A DNA stretch of 64,000 bases from JAWXBK01 sp040878185 (GTDB taxonomy: Bacteria; Pseudomonadota; Alphaproteobacteria; Dongiales; Dongiaceae): assembly GCA_040878185.1 (NCBI GenBank), contig JBBDMS010000035.1:1-64000 (forward strand). Reading direction: 5' to 3'. The translations under genes and the position numbers were made by a program. Below, in pieces: positions 63,624 through 64,000 of the stretch (position 1 is the stretch's first letter; every line of letters begins with the position of its first letter). The notes beneath the pieces are model-generated. The model was not told the origin of the DNA and did no database searches. It was given only the letters and a program-made list of their open reading frames with translations.

Positions 63624-63938
63624 GGGCCCAGAGATAGGGGGCGGGTTGCGCCGGCGCAAGTTTCTGGCCGGTGCCCGCCGCCATCGCCGATCTCAGGCCG
63701 CTCCGTAATGCCGCGCGGCGTGTTTGCCCGGCCCGCCCGCTGTTTCGTCCGGCCCTGTGGAGAAAAGCCGCGCAAGCCCGGTGAAAAGCCGGAACAGCGC
63801 CAAAGCGCCCGCATCGGCGCTGCCGAATGCGCGCTGCCGCTGTGGATGGAACGGTGGGTTGTTTCGGCGGTTTCCGGCATGACAGCGGCCCCGGCAAAAG
63901 CTTTGGCGGCGCGGGTTTTTCGCTGTTAGCTTCTCGAA
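63624..63938. other. 315-base intergenic region upstream of hslV
   Basis: Between the divergent hslV and the gene that begins at 63939. It should hold both promoters. GC-rich and without a small gene or hairpin that I can defend. A heat-shock (sigma-32) promoter for hslVU would be expected but could not be placed. Confidence 0.4.
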
Positions 63939-64000
63939 ATGTCAGCCCTGTTCGCAACCGACGAGCCCGCTGCCGATCGCCCCGGCAGCGATCCGCAGGC
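63939..64000 (+). CDS. unidentified gene, 5' end only
   Basis: Only the first 20 codons lie inside the window: MSALFATDEPAADRPGSDPQ. The opening weakly resembles that of RarA/MgsA-type AAA+ proteins (MxxLF plus an acidic-Ala stretch), but 20 residues are not enough to name it. The start follows an AT-rich patch at about 63915-63938. Confidence 0.5.
   Translation, partial: MSALFATDEPAADRPGSDPQ

Overview
The window is 64 kb of high-GC alphaproteobacterial chromosome, Rhodospirillales-like in gene content. The lineage is inferred from gene order and protein character, not from a marker search. One run of 10 Ns (20228-20237) shows that this is a draft assembly. The genes match the conserved replication-origin neighbourhood known from Caulobacter and relatives: hemE, origin, PEP-synthase/PPDK regulator (the 'RP001' gene), maf, aroE, coaE, dnaQ, then secB, Tim44-like, mltA and Smr on the right, and hemH, hemJ, rho, mnmE, mnmG, rsmG, parA, parB on the left. 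The 462-base gap at 44296-44757 is therefore the best candidate for oriC. Core genes point away from it on both sides. Two parS-like 14-mers, one inside rsmG and one just upstream of mnmG, fit the nearby ParAB system.

Left part (1-19 kb). leuS (5'-truncated by the window edge), lptE and holA run rightward. They converge on the leftward mnmE-mnmG-rsmG-parA-parB block, which usually lies next to holA. Here about 8.4 kb of accessory DNA separates the two. It holds an ATP-grasp-like gene and its truncated tandem copy, a Phd/PemK-type toxin-antitoxin pair, a TSUP-family exporter, a tiny secreted repeat protein, and a lower-GC BsuBI/PstI-type restriction-modification operon. The last gene of that operon encodes a winged-helix-like protein with an RHIM-like amyloid motif.

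Middle (19-44 kb). Between mnmE and rho, which are neighbours in many relatives, lie about 21 kb of mostly metabolic and signalling genes. These are a lower-GC HNH restriction-like gene flanked by inverted repeats, a Rieske oxygenase, a thioredoxin-like ferredoxin, a very large multi-PAS hybrid histidine kinase, a nucleoside deaminase, a valine-degradation operon (acyl-CoA dehydrogenase, 3-hydroxyisobutyryl-CoA hydrolase, 3-hydroxyisobutyrate dehydrogenase), a YyaL-type thioredoxin-fold protein, ogt, a ChaC-like cyclotransferase, a quinone oxidoreductase and an adenylate cyclase. Then come rho and the haem genes hemJ, hemH and hemE, all leftward.

Right part (44.7-64 kb). The origin-proximal housekeeping cluster is followed by a lactate-utilisation cluster (lutA, lutB, a membrane protein, lutC, a second membrane protein) inserted between mltA and the Smr gene. 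Small regulators and enzymes follow: GFA, XRE, GNAT, a ParE/RHH toxin-antitoxin pair with a 30-bp operator palindrome, a MerR-type regulator fused to a P-loop ATPase-like domain, and two DUF302 proteins. hslU/hslV and the first codons of a further gene close the window. Palindromic intergenic repeats of at least three families are scattered through the window. No tRNA, rRNA, CRISPR array or intact insertion sequence was recognised.
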